Shown piece after piece: positions 9,057 to 16,882 of a stretch of DNA of 64,000 nucleotides; the first letter of the stretch is position 1; each line of letters begins with the position of its first letter. The notes beneath the pieces were generated by a model that did no database searches, was not told where the DNA came from, and saw only the letters and a list, made by a program, of their open reading frames with translations. The position numbers were made by a program, and so were the translations under genes. Origin of the DNA: Tahibacter soli (GTDB taxonomy: Bacteria > Pseudomonadota > Gammaproteobacteria > Xanthomonadales > Rhodanobacteraceae); contig NZ_JAOVZO020000020.1 in NCBI RefSeq assembly GCF_025717065.2, positions 868,001 to 932,000 of the forward strand, in the 5' to 3' direction.

Positions 9057-9075
9057 AATGAGAATGAATCTCAAT
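9057..9075 (-). promoter_or_regulatory. Fur-like box upstream of the PepSY-ApbE operon
   Basis: The site AATGAGAATGAATCTCAAT contains the palindrome TGAGA-N5-TCTCA (9059-9073), typical of Fur operators. It lies 48 nt upstream of the leftward PepSY gene and about 210 nt upstream of the rightward protease gene, so the operon is the likely target. The rest of the 278-bp divergent gap shows no gene. Confidence 0.75.
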
Positions 9076-9287
9076 TAAAACGAGCGCCGGCGTGCGAGTG
9101 GCCACGTTCGCCGCCAACTTTCGGTTTGTGCAACGTACTGACGCGCATCGCAGGTTCCGAGACGGGTCCGGATGATCGTAGCCGCGCCCGGAAGCGGCCC
9201 GTCTGTGCATCGCGAGCACCGCAGCAGTGGGTCACAGGCATCGACCGGGGGCACGGTCGAGCAAAGCACACAAACCAAGGAGCACCC

Positions 9288-11867
9288 ATGAAAAAATCCC
9301 TATTTCTCTGCCTCTCGGCCTGTGCGTGCGTCGCGCACGCGCAGACACCGCAGATGCGCGAATACTGCGAAGCAACGCCGGAGGAGCGCAAGGTCGCCGA
9401 TGCCGTCGGCTTCATGGCGCAGGTCGGCGAGATGACCTTCAACTCGTTGACGAACACCTACTCGATCCACGCGCGCCCGTTCAACTACAACAACGACACC
9501 CCGTCAATGCCGATCTGCACCGACGAGCCGCTGTACGGCCAGATCTACGCTTACTGGGGCCGCACGGCCTTCCTCGTCGGCCCCGACCGCATGGTCACCG
9601 CGCCGCATGGCCCGAAATCGACGTTCGATCCGAAGGACTTCCGCGTCGTGTTCGGCCTGCGCCGCGAACGCCTGCCGAACGGGTCGTGCGGCGCCGTGAA
9701 CTTCGACGCGATCCCGGCGGCGAACGTCTACTCGCCGCCGGTCGACTCTCACTTGTATACGAGTTTCGTCAGCGGCGAGATGAACACGCCGGACTACCTC
9801 TACTTCAAGCTCGACCGCCCCGTGCCGGGCGTCAAGCCGCTGACGCTGCGCCGTTCCGGCGCGCCGGACCTCGGCGATCCGCTGATCCTCGTCGGCCATC
9901 CCGCTCGCCTGCCGCTGAAGATCGGCATCGGCGGCTACGTCAACGCGATCACGCCCAACGGCCTGGACGTCGGCCACGCGCCGGCGTGGAACGGCAACTC
10001 CGGTTCGCCGATCTACAACGTGCGCAAAAAGGTGGTCGAGAGCGTCGCGGCCGGCCCGATCACCGGCGTGGGCCTGACGCTCGACACGACGGCGAACTGT
10101 TGGCGTACCGGCCCCGATATCGGCGCCGAGATCCTGTCGCAGCTCAACAACGGCCCTATCTCGCGCTTCGTCGACCACGTGCCGCCCGCCGCGCACGAAA
10201 TCCTCGTATCGCCGCGCGCGACGGTCAACCACGTCAAGCTGCCCAACGGCACGCTGACGAACGCGACCACGACATTCACCGTTTCGCCGTCGCCGAACGC
10301 CGGTTCGACGCCGCAGTCGTTCCGCGTCCAGTCGTTCGGGCACGTGGAGGGACCGCAGACGATCGTCATACCGTCGGGCGCGTTCACGGTCGCGGCCAGC
10401 GACGCGCCCAAGACATTCACGGTCGACGCCTCCGCCGGCACCGCCAACTGCGGTTCGTATCAGAGCGACCTGCGCATCGTGCGCGCCGACACCGGCGAAA
10501 CCGTCGACGTGATCCCGCATCGCTTCGAACTCGGCATGACCGACTTCGCCGCGACGCCGAGCGACGCGTGGACACTGTCGAAGCTGACCGCGCCGCACCC
10601 CACGCGCACGCTCGCGCTGTCGAATCCGAATCCGGTCGCGGTCACGCTCGACGTAGCGTCGTCCAAGCCGTGGGTCACGGTCAACGGCGGCGCGTCGACG
10701 ACGGTTTCGCTCGCGGCGGTCGGTACTACCGGTTCGACCGCGAACGTCACGCTCGCGATCGCGAACGCCGACACGCACATCGCGCTCGGCGCCACGGCGA
10801 CCGCGCAGGTGACGATCACGCCGACGAACGCGGGCTGCAGCCTGCGCCAGGCGCAGACGATGCCCGTCAGCTTCACCAACGGCATCCAGCCGTTCTACGG
10901 TCTGTCGACGACATTTGCTGCATTCCCGCAGCCGACGTCCGGTCAGACGTTCGGCGCGGTCGTCGAACTGCCGGTCGACCTGTCCGGCGAAGCGCCGTTC
11001 AACGTCGCCGACGTCGATCTCAACCTCGGCTTCTATCGCGAGGGCCCCATGGGCGTGCCCGCCGACCAGATCGATACGCTGCTGCGCGTCGTGCTCGTCG
11101 CGCCGGACGGTACATCGGCGATGCTGTGGGATCGCGCAGACGCGCCGGCCGGCTACGTCGACTCGAGCACGGTGCTCGTCGACAACACGCCGACGCCGAT
11201 CTCGCGTCTGAAGCTCGACGACGCGACGACGCCACCGATCGCGCCTCAGCGCCTTGCCGTGTTCAACGGCCGCGCCGGCAAGGGCGTCTGGAAGGTGCGT
11301 CTGTACGGCATGGCCGGCACGCAGTACGCGATTCCCGCGTCGGCACAGCTGGTCGTTCGGCGCGCCGCGGCGACGAGCCCGATGGTCTTCAGCGCCGTGC
11401 CGGCGTTCGTCAACACGCTCGCAGCGCCGGCCGCGGGCCAGACGTTCGGCGCACCGACCGAACTGTCGATCGACGCGGGCACGATGCCCGCGTTCACCGT
11501 CGCCGACGTGAATCTCGACGTCGGCTTCTACAACGAAAGCGGCCTGTTCTACGGCGCCGACCTCGCCGACACGATCGTCAAGCTCGAACTCGTCGCGCCG
11601 GACAACACGACCGCCGTGCTGTGGGATCGCAACAATTCCACTTCAGCCTACGTCGCGAACGAGACGATCTACTACGACAACGGCGTCGTGCCGATGTCGG
11701 TGCTCAAGCTCGACGATGCGACGACCGCGCCGCTTGGCGGAGGCCTGTTGTCGGCGTTCAACGGCCACGCCGGTGCCGGCACGTGGAAGGTACGCATCTA
11801 CGGCGCCGCGGGAGCCGGCAACGTGGTGCCGCAGGCCGCGAGGCTGTCGATCGTGCGTACGCCGTGA
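9288..11867 (+). CDS. Secreted trypsin-like serine protease with two P domains
   Basis: An 859-residue secreted protein: signal peptide (cleavage near residue 18, VAHA/QT); a chymotrypsin-fold protease with candidate catalytic residues H107 (VTAPHG), D169 (PDYLYFKLD) and S238 (GNSGSP); a central beta-rich region; and two tandem proprotein-convertase P domains near the C-terminus, each with LxVAPDxTxAxLWDR and FNGxAGxGxWKVR(I/L)YG. AAGGAG precedes ATG 9288. P domains on bacterial exoenzymes usually aid folding or substrate binding. It stands alone; the upstream Fur box points the other way. A hairpin at 11876-11898 follows. Confidence 0.88.
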   Translation: MKKSLFLCLSACACVAHAQTPQMREYCEATPEERKVADAVGFMAQVGEMTFNSLTNTYSIHARPFNYNNDTPSMPICTDEPLYGQIYAYWGRTAFLVGPDRMVTAPHGPKSTFDPKDFRVVFGLRRERLPNGSCGAVNFDAIPAANVYSPPVDSHLYTSFVSGEMNTPDYLYFKLDRPVPGVKPLTLRRSGAPDLGDPLILVGHPARLPLKIGIGGYVNAITPNGLDVGHAPAWNGNSGSPIYNVRKKVVESVAAGPITGVGLTLDTTANCWRTGPDIGAEILSQLNNGPISRFVDHVPPAAHEILVSPRATVNHVKLPNGTLTNATTTFTVSPSPNAGSTPQSFRVQSFGHVEGPQTIVIPSGAFTVAASDAPKTFTVDASAGTANCGSYQSDLRIVRADTGETVDVIPHRFELGMTDFAATPSDAWTLSKLTAPHPTRTLALSNPNPVAVTLDVASSKPWVTVNGGASTTVSLAAVGTTGSTANVTLAIANADTHIALGATATAQVTITPTNAGCSLRQAQTMPVSFTNGIQPFYGLSTTFAAFPQPTSGQTFGAVVELPVDLSGEAPFNVADVDLNLGFYREGPMGVPADQIDTLLRVVLVAPDGTSAMLWDRADAPAGYVDSSTVLVDNTPTPISRLKLDDATTPPIAPQRLAVFNGRAGKGVWKVRLYGMAGTQYAIPASAQLVVRRAAATSPMVFSAVPAFVNTLAAPAAGQTFGAPTELSIDAGTMPAFTVADVNLDVGFYNESGLFYGADLADTIVKLELVAPDNTTAVLWDRNNSTSAYVANETIYYDNGVVPMSVLKLDDATTAPLGGGLLSAFNGHAGAGTWKVRIYGAAGAGNVVPQAARLSIVRTP

Positions 11868-11875
11868 TATCGGGC

Positions 11876-11898
11876 GGGGCGCGCGATTCGCGCGCTCC
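11876..11898. terminator. Candidate hairpin terminator between convergent genes
   Basis: Arms GGGGCGCGCG (11876-11885) and CGCGCGCTCC (11889-11898) pair over 10 bp with one G-U pair and loop ATT, followed by GCTTT. It fills the 42-nt gap between the protease gene and the leftward Rieske gene. The T-run is short, so termination strength is uncertain. Confidence 0.45.
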
Positions 11899-11909
11899 GC
11901 TTTCGTCGG

Positions 11910-12236
11910 CTACCGATCCCAACGATCGTCGCGCGTATACACCGCGCCGTCTTCCACTTTCACCGGAAACTTCGCGGTCGGCTCGTACGCGGGCGGACAC
12001 AGCACCGCGCCGGTGCGCACGTCGAAACGCGCGCCGTGGCGCGGGCATTCCACCTCGTAGCCTTCGACGACGCCGCCGGTCAGCTCGCCGCCGTCGTGCG
12101 TGCAGACGTCTTCGATCGCGTACAGCTCGCCGTCGATGTTGAACACCGCGATCGGCACGTCGCCGTCCCACGCGTTGCGGTATTCGCCGGGCAACAGTTC
12201 GCTCGTGGCGCAGACGCGGATCCAGGTTTCGGCCAT
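11910..12236 (-). CDS. Rieske-type [2Fe-2S] ferredoxin, SUF-associated
   Basis: A 108-residue soluble protein. The Rieske ligands are C45-x-H47 (DVCTHDGG) and C64-x2-H67 (ECPRHGARFD), in the order of NirD/BphF-like small ferredoxins. No oxygenase partner is nearby; it is the last member of the SUF cluster, after a GNAT gene and a hairpin repeat pair (12263-12395). It may be a client or an electron donor for Fe-S assembly (inference). ATG 12236 begins MAETWIRVC, the usual start for this family. Confidence 0.9.
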   Translation of the reverse strand: MAETWIRVCATSELLPGEYRNAWDGDVPIAVFNIDGELYAIEDVCTHDGGELTGGVVEGYEVECPRHGARFDVRTGAVLCPPAYEPTAKFPVKVEDGAVYTRDDRWDR

Positions 12237-12262
12237 CGCAGGGGTCGCCTGTCTTGCTTGAG

Positions 12263-12395
12263 CCCTCTCCCCCGACGGCGTCGGGGAGAGGGTCGGGTGA
12301 GGGGGCGACGCTTCGCACTTCGTCGAGATAGAAGAAGAACCCGACGTCGCCCCCTCACCCCGGCCCTCTCCCCCAAGCGAGCTTGAGGGAGAGGG
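12263..12395. repeat. Paired REP-like hairpin repeat (copy 2)
   Basis: Same design as copy 1: hairpin CCCTCTCCCCCGA / TCGGGGAGAGGG with tail TCGGGTGAGGGGGCGACG, about 35 nt of spacer, then the mirror unit ending in CCCTCTCCCCCAAGC / GCTTGAGGGAGAGGG (one mismatch). It lies between the GNAT gene and the Rieske gene in the SUF cluster, so it may partly separate expression of the last gene. Confidence 0.9.
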
Positions 12396-12405
12396 AGTTT
12401 CAATG

Positions 12406-12951
12406 TCAGCGCAGATCTTTCGACAAAATCTCGAATTCCAGATCGTCGCGTTTGGGAATGCCGAAACGCTCGTCGCCGTAGGGGAACGGCTTCTTCACGC
12501 CGGTGCGTACGTAGCCGCGCCGTTCGTACCACGCGATCAGCGAATCGCGGATCGTGATCACCGTCATCTCCATGCGCGCGCAGCCCCATTCGTCGCGCGC
12601 CACGCGCTCGGCTTGCGCGAGCACGGCCTTGCCGACGCCCCCGCCTTGCAGCGTCGGCGACACGGCGAACATGCCGAAGTAGCCGGCATCGCCCTGCTTC
12701 TCCACATGGCAGCAGCACACGAGTTCGCCGGCGCGCTCGGCCAGCACGATGCGGCTGTACGCACGAGCGATCAGATCGGCGACGCCGTCGGGATCGGTGC
12801 GCTGGCCTTCGAGCATGTCGGCCTCGGTGGTCCACCCCTTTTTGCTGACGTCGCCGCGATACGCCGATTCGACGAGAGCGACGATCGCCGGCACGTCGGC
12901 GTCGCCGGCGGCACGGAAGGTGAGAACGGCGGAATCTGCGGCAACACTCAT
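12406..12951 (-). CDS. GNAT family N-acetyltransferase in the SUF operon
   Basis: A 181-residue acetyltransferase. The acetyl-CoA motif is visible as MFAVSPTLQGGGVGKAVLAQ, followed by MTVITIRDSLIAWYERRGYV, the usual C-terminal GNAT strand-helix. The start ATG at 12951 overlaps the sufU stop (ATGA), so it is translationally coupled to the Fe-S genes. The frame is open upstream to 13287, but that stretch is antisense-like shadow of sufU. The substrate is unknown; nothing in the sequence ties it to Fe-S chemistry besides position. Confidence 0.88.
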   Translation of the reverse strand: MSVAADSAVLTFRAAGDADVPAIVALVESAYRGDVSKKGWTTEADMLEGQRTDPDGVADLIARAYSRIVLAERAGELVCCCHVEKQGDAGYFGMFAVSPTLQGGGVGKAVLAQAERVARDEWGCARMEMTVITIRDSLIAWYERRGYVRTGVKKPFPYGDERFGIPKRDDLEFEILSKDLR

Positions 12952-13397
12952 GGACTGTCCTTTTCGGTCGTGGCGCTCGCGGCGCCGTTCAAGGCTGCGG
13001 TCAGCGTGGCCCACGGCAGCTGCGCGCACTGGCGCCGAGCCGGATAGCGTACGAGTTCGCCGAACGCGGCAAGTTCGCCGAGCGCGTCGCGATCGCACGG
13101 ATCGCCGCGCAGCAGCGCGTCGAACTGCGCACGCAGCGCGGCGATCGCGGCGGCGTCGAGGCCGGTCACGCGTTCGCTCAGCATCGACGCCGCGGCGATC
13201 GTAATCGCGCACGATTCGCCGGAGAAACGCAGCGCGGCTATATGTCCGTCGGCCACGCGCAGCTCGAAGCGCAACGCGTCGCCGCACAGCGGGTTGGCGC
13301 CGTCCGCGGCGTGCGTGTGCGCGTCGAGCGCGCCGTGGTTGCGCGGTTCGCGGTTGTGCGCGAGGACGTTCTCGCGATACAGGTCTGCGGCGCTCAT
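12948..13397 (-). CDS. sufU: SufU/NifU-like Fe-S scaffold or sulfur acceptor
   Basis: A 149-residue IscU-fold protein with the conserved residues C38-G-D40, C63 and C124 (RRQCAQLPW). SufU-type proteins accept sulfur from SufS or scaffold Fe-S clusters in the cytosol. Here it replaces SufE, which is not seen. It follows sufS after a short gap and overlaps the GNAT gene by ATGA. The start lies in a 13-bp tandem duplication (13395-13420) that also contains decoy ATG codons each followed at once by a stop; the ATG at 13397 is the first one with an open frame. Confidence 0.92.
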   Translation of the reverse strand: MSAADLYRENVLAHNREPRNHGALDAHTHAADGANPLCGDALRFELRVADGHIAALRFSGESCAITIAAASMLSERVTGLDAAAIAALRAQFDALLRGDPCDRDALGELAAFGELVRYPARRQCAQLPWATLTAALNGAASATTEKDSP

Positions 13398-13420
13398 GCC
13401 TACATCACATGCCTACATCA
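13395..13420. repeat. 13-bp tandem duplication at the sufS-sufU junction
   Basis: CATGCCTACATCA occurs twice back to back (13395-13407 and 13408-13420). On the coding (minus) strand this gives ATGTAG and ATGTGA start-stop pairs between the sufS stop and the sufU start. It looks like a slippage duplication of the original stop/start junction. Confidence 0.9.
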
Positions 13421-14654
13421 ACAGACGGCGCACTTTTTCCAGCGCCGCGACGAAACGATCGACTTCGTCGCGCGTGTTGTAGAACGCGAGCGACGCGCGC
13501 GCCGTCGCCGGCACGCCGTAGAACTGCATCAGCGGATGCGCGCAGTGATGTCCCGAGCGCACGGCCACGCCTTCCTGGTCGAGCAGCGTCGCCAGATCGT
13601 GCGCGTGCACGCCGTCGATCAGGAACGACAGCACCGCGGCCTTCTCGCGCGCCTGTCCGAACAGCCGCAGGCCCGCGACCGAACGCAGCGCGTCGGTCGC
13701 GTACGCCAGAAGTTCGCTTTCGTATTTCCGGATGTTGTCGATGCCGACCTCGCCGATGTAGTCGATCGCGGCGCCGAGGCCGACGAAACCGGCGATGTTC
13801 GGCGTGCCCGCTTCGAACTTGTGCGGCGGGTCGGCGAACACCGTGCGCTCGAAGCTCACCGCGCGAATCATCTCGCCGCCGCCGAAGAACGGCGGCATCG
13901 CTTCGAGATGCTCGCGCTTCGCCCACAGCGCGCCGGTACCGGTCGGACCGAACATCTTGTGGCCGGTGATCGCGTAGAAGTCGCAGCCGAGCGCCTGCAC
14001 GTCGATCGCCAGATGCGGCGCGGCCTGCGAGCCGTCGACGAGCAACGGGATGCCGCGCGACTTGCAGGCGCGCGCGAGCTCGGCGACCGGATTGACCGTG
14101 CCGATCACGTTCGACACGTGCACGACGGCGGCGAGTTTCACGTCGGGCGTCAGGAGTTCGACGAAGCGCTCGACGATCAGTTCGCCTTCCGGCGTGATCG
14201 GGGCGACCTTGAGCTTCGCGCCGGTGCGTTCGCACACGAGCTGCCACGGCACGATGTTCGCGTGGTGCTCCATCTGCGTGACGAGGATCGTGTCGCCGGG
14301 TTTCAGCCGCGGCTGCGCGTAGCTGTACGCGACGAGGTTGATCGCGTTCGTCGTGCCGCTCGTGAACACGACTTCCTCGCGCGACGGCGCGTTGATGAAC
14401 TGCGCGAGCTTGTCGCGCGTGCCTTCGTACGCGGCGGTCGCCTCCTCGCCGAGCGTATGCACCGAGCGCGACACGTTCGCGTTGTGGCGGCGGTAGAAAT
14501 CGTCGACCGTCCCGATCACGCGCTGCGGCTTCTGCGCGGTGTTCGCATTGTCGAAGTAGACCAGCGGCTTGCCGTTGACTTCTCGCGACAGCAGCGGAAA
14601 GTCGGCGCGGCGCGCAGCTTGGTTGAACGGAACCGGATTGATCGCCGCACTCAT
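13413..14654 (-). CDS. sufS: Cysteine desulfurase SufS
   Basis: A 413-residue group II cysteine desulfurase, which removes sulfur from cysteine using PLP and passes it to the SUF machinery. The PLP lysine is K233 (ITGHKMFGPTG), the persulfide cysteine C371 (VRSGHHCAHPL), and TQMEHHANIVPW is the usual substrate-pocket motif. Length is normal. The start overlaps the sufD stop by ATGA (14651-14654), and sufU follows 15 nt downstream. Cytosolic. Confidence 0.97.
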   Translation of the reverse strand: MSAAINPVPFNQAARRADFPLLSREVNGKPLVYFDNANTAQKPQRVIGTVDDFYRRHNANVSRSVHTLGEEATAAYEGTRDKLAQFINAPSREEVVFTSGTTNAINLVAYSYAQPRLKPGDTILVTQMEHHANIVPWQLVCERTGAKLKVAPITPEGELIVERFVELLTPDVKLAAVVHVSNVIGTVNPVAELARACKSRGIPLLVDGSQAAPHLAIDVQALGCDFYAITGHKMFGPTGTGALWAKREHLEAMPPFFGGGEMIRAVSFERTVFADPPHKFEAGTPNIAGFVGLGAAIDYIGEVGIDNIRKYESELLAYATDALRSVAGLRLFGQAREKAAVLSFLIDGVHAHDLATLLDQEGVAVRSGHHCAHPLMQFYGVPATARASLAFYNTRDEVDRFVAALEKVRRLLM

Positions 14655-15949
14655 GCGGCCACCTGCGGCAGTCGGGCGGAAAGTTCGGCATCGAGCGACG
14701 CGCGCAGGTCGGCGTCGGCGATCGCCTCGAGCACGACCGCGCAGAACGCGGCGGTCAGGAGCGCCCTCGCCTCGCCTTCCGGCACGCCGCGCGAACGCAG
14801 ATAGAACAGCGCGCGCTCGTCGAGCTGGCCGACCGTCGCGCCGTGGCTCGCCTGCACTTCGTCGGCGTGGATTTCGAGCACGGGCTGCGTGTCGATTTCG
14901 GCGTGCGGCGACAGCAGCAGGTTCTTGTTCGACAGATGCGCCGCGGCGCCGTCGGCGCCCGCGCGGATGAGAATTCCGCCGTGGAACACGCCGCGTCCGC
15001 GATCGGCGGCGAGACCGCGCCAGACGAGATCGCAGCGCGTGTCGGGCGCCGCGTGATCGATCGCCAGACGCGTATCGACGTGACGCTTGCCGTCGGCGAG
15101 CAGCACGCCGTTCGACGCGGCGCGCGCGCCGCGGCCCTGCAGCGCGATATTGAGTTCGTGGCGCGACAGCGCCGCGCCGAGTTCGAGATCGACGCGCGCG
15201 TAGTGCGCCTCGGACGCGAGCGCGGCGTCGGTGCGCGCGAACACGCTCGCGCCGGCGTCTTCGCGCTGCACGCGCACGTGCGACAGGCGCGCGCCGGTTC
15301 GCAGGTGCGCCTGCACGAGCGAGTTGACGAGATGCGCCTGCGGCGCCGCGGCGGCCTGGTATTCGACGAGCGTCAGCTCCGCGCCGTCGCCGAGTTCGAC
15401 GAGATGGCGCAGATGCACGGCGACGTCGCCGCCGGCCGGTGCGCCGAGCATCACGAGCGCGAGCGGCGTCGCGACGCGTACGCCCGCGGCGACGCGCACG
15501 ACGAGGCCGTCGAGCGCGAGCGCGGCGTTCAGGCGCGCGAACGTTTCGTCGCGCGCCGGGAAGCGCCGCGCGAGGAATTCGGCGTCGCGCGCATCGCCGG
15601 TTTCGAGCAATTGCGACAACGGATACAAAGCGACGCCGTCGGGCAGACCGTCGACGCGCGACAGCGCCGGCGCGTACACGCCGTTGACGAAGACGAGGCG
15701 CGGCAGGTTCGCGGCCGGCACGCTCGCCGGATCGATGTCGGGCAGCGCGTCGGCACGGCCGAAGCGGCGGCGTTCGAGCGCGCGCAGCGGCGTGTAGCGC
15801 CAGCGTTCGGCGCGCGCGCCGGGCAGGCCGTCGGCGAGCGCGGCGTCGAACTGCGCGCGGCGCGCGGCGCCGAGCCCGCCCGCGGCGAGCCGCGACGCCG
15901 GCAGCGCATCGAACGTTTCGCGCAACGCGTCGAGCAGCGGTGCGCTCAT
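14651..15949 (-). CDS. sufD: Fe-S assembly protein SufD
   Basis: A 432-residue SufD, partner of SufB in the SufBC2D scaffold. The conserved C-terminal region is clear: RGVFHGGILIRAGADGAAAH, LSNKNLLLSPHAEIDTQPVLEIHADEV, SHGATVGQLDERALFYLRSRG. ATG 15949 is chosen because it overlaps the sufC stop (ATGA); the frame remains open to 15985 without support. The N-terminal half is very rich in Ala and Arg, as in other high-GC members. Confidence 0.96.
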   Translation of the reverse strand: MSAPLLDALRETFDALPASRLAAGGLGAARRAQFDAALADGLPGARAERWRYTPLRALERRRFGRADALPDIDPASVPAANLPRLVFVNGVYAPALSRVDGLPDGVALYPLSQLLETGDARDAEFLARRFPARDETFARLNAALALDGLVVRVAAGVRVATPLALVMLGAPAGGDVAVHLRHLVELGDGAELTLVEYQAAAAPQAHLVNSLVQAHLRTGARLSHVRVQREDAGASVFARTDAALASEAHYARVDLELGAALSRHELNIALQGRGARAASNGVLLADGKRHVDTRLAIDHAAPDTRCDLVWRGLAADRGRGVFHGGILIRAGADGAAAHLSNKNLLLSPHAEIDTQPVLEIHADEVQASHGATVGQLDERALFYLRSRGVPEGEARALLTAAFCAVVLEAIADADLRASLDAELSARLPQVAA

Positions 15950-16710
15950 GCGCGCGCCTGCGGCAACTGACGGTCGCGCAGCCACGCGTAGCCGTGTTCT
16001 TCGAGCTTGAGCGCGAGGTTCTTGTCGCCGCTCTCGACGATGCGGCCGTCGGCGAGCACGTGCACGTAGTCGGGCACGATGTAGTCGAGCAGGCGCTGGT
16101 AATGCGTCACGACGACGAACGCACGCTCGGCGCTGCGCATGTGGTTGACGCCTTCGGCGACCATCTTGAGCGCGTCGATGTCGAGGCCCGAGTCGGTTTC
16201 GTCGAGCACCGCCAGGCGCGGTTCGAGCAGCGCCATCTGGAAGATTTCGTTGCGCTTCTTTTCGCCGCCGGAGAAGCCCTCGTTGACCGCGCGGTGCAAA
16301 AGCTCGTCGGAGATGTGCAGCACGCGCAGCTTTTCGCGCACGAGCTTCAGGAACTGCATCGCGTCGAGTTCGGGCTCGCCGCGGTGCTTGCGCTGCGCGT
16401 TCAGCGCGGCCTTGAGGAAATACGTGTTGTTGACGCCGGGAATTTCGACCGGGTACTGGAACGCGAGGAACACGCCTTCGGCGGCGCGCGCTTCGGGCTC
16501 GAGCTCGAGCAGATTCCGGCCGAGGTATTCGACGGTGCCGTCGGTCACTTCGTAGCCGTCGCGGCCGGCCAGCACGTTGCCGAGCGTCGACTTGCCGGCG
16601 CCGTTGGGTCCCATGATCGCGTGCACTTCGCCGGCGTTCACGGTGAGGCTCAAGCCTTTCAGGATCGGCTTGCCGGCGACGCTGACGTGGAGGTTTTCAA
16701 TCTTCAACAT
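15946..16710 (-). CDS. sufC: SUF system ATPase SufC
   Basis: A 254-residue ABC-type ATPase of the SufBC2D complex. It begins MLKIENLHVSVAGKPILKGL and shows Walker A (GPNGAGKST), the signature FSGGEKKRNE, and Walker B with DETDSGLDID, the SufC-specific form. It is soluble and drives conformational change of SufB-SufD. Between it and sufB lies a 135-nt hairpin repeat pair (16737-16871), an unusual interruption in this otherwise tightly packed operon. The upstream open frame to 16854 is repeat sequence. Confidence 0.97.
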   Translation of the reverse strand: MLKIENLHVSVAGKPILKGLSLTVNAGEVHAIMGPNGAGKSTLGNVLAGRDGYEVTDGTVEYLGRNLLELEPEARAAEGVFLAFQYPVEIPGVNNTYFLKAALNAQRKHRGEPELDAMQFLKLVREKLRVLHISDELLHRAVNEGFSGGEKKRNEIFQMALLEPRLAVLDETDSGLDIDALKMVAEGVNHMRSAERAFVVVTHYQRLLDYIVPDYVHVLADGRIVESGDKNLALKLEEHGYAWLRDRQLPQARA

Positions 16711-16736
16711 GTATCGGGTTTCCGTTTTTCTCAAAG

Positions 16737-16871
16737 CCCTCTCCCCCAAGCTCGCCTTGGGGGAGAGGGTTGGGTGAGGGGGCGACGCCGGGTTCTTCCT
16801 CGATCTCGACGAAGCGCGACGCGCCGCCCCCTCACCCCAGCCCTCTCCCCGCAAGCCTGCGGGGGAGAGGG
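16737..16871. repeat. Paired REP-like hairpin repeat (copy 3), between sufB and sufC
   Basis: CCCTCTCCCCCAAG...CTTGGGGGAGAGGG with tail TTGGGTGAGGGGGCGACG, a spacer, then the mirror unit CGCCCCCTCACCCC and the hairpin CCCTCTCCCCGCAAG / CTGCGGGGGAGAGGG. It sits wholly inside the suf operon, 26 nt after sufC begins (upstream side) and 11 nt from the sufB stop. Strong stems here could hold back 3' decay of the sufB part of the mRNA. Confidence 0.9.
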
Positions 16872-16882
16872 AGCATGAATGG

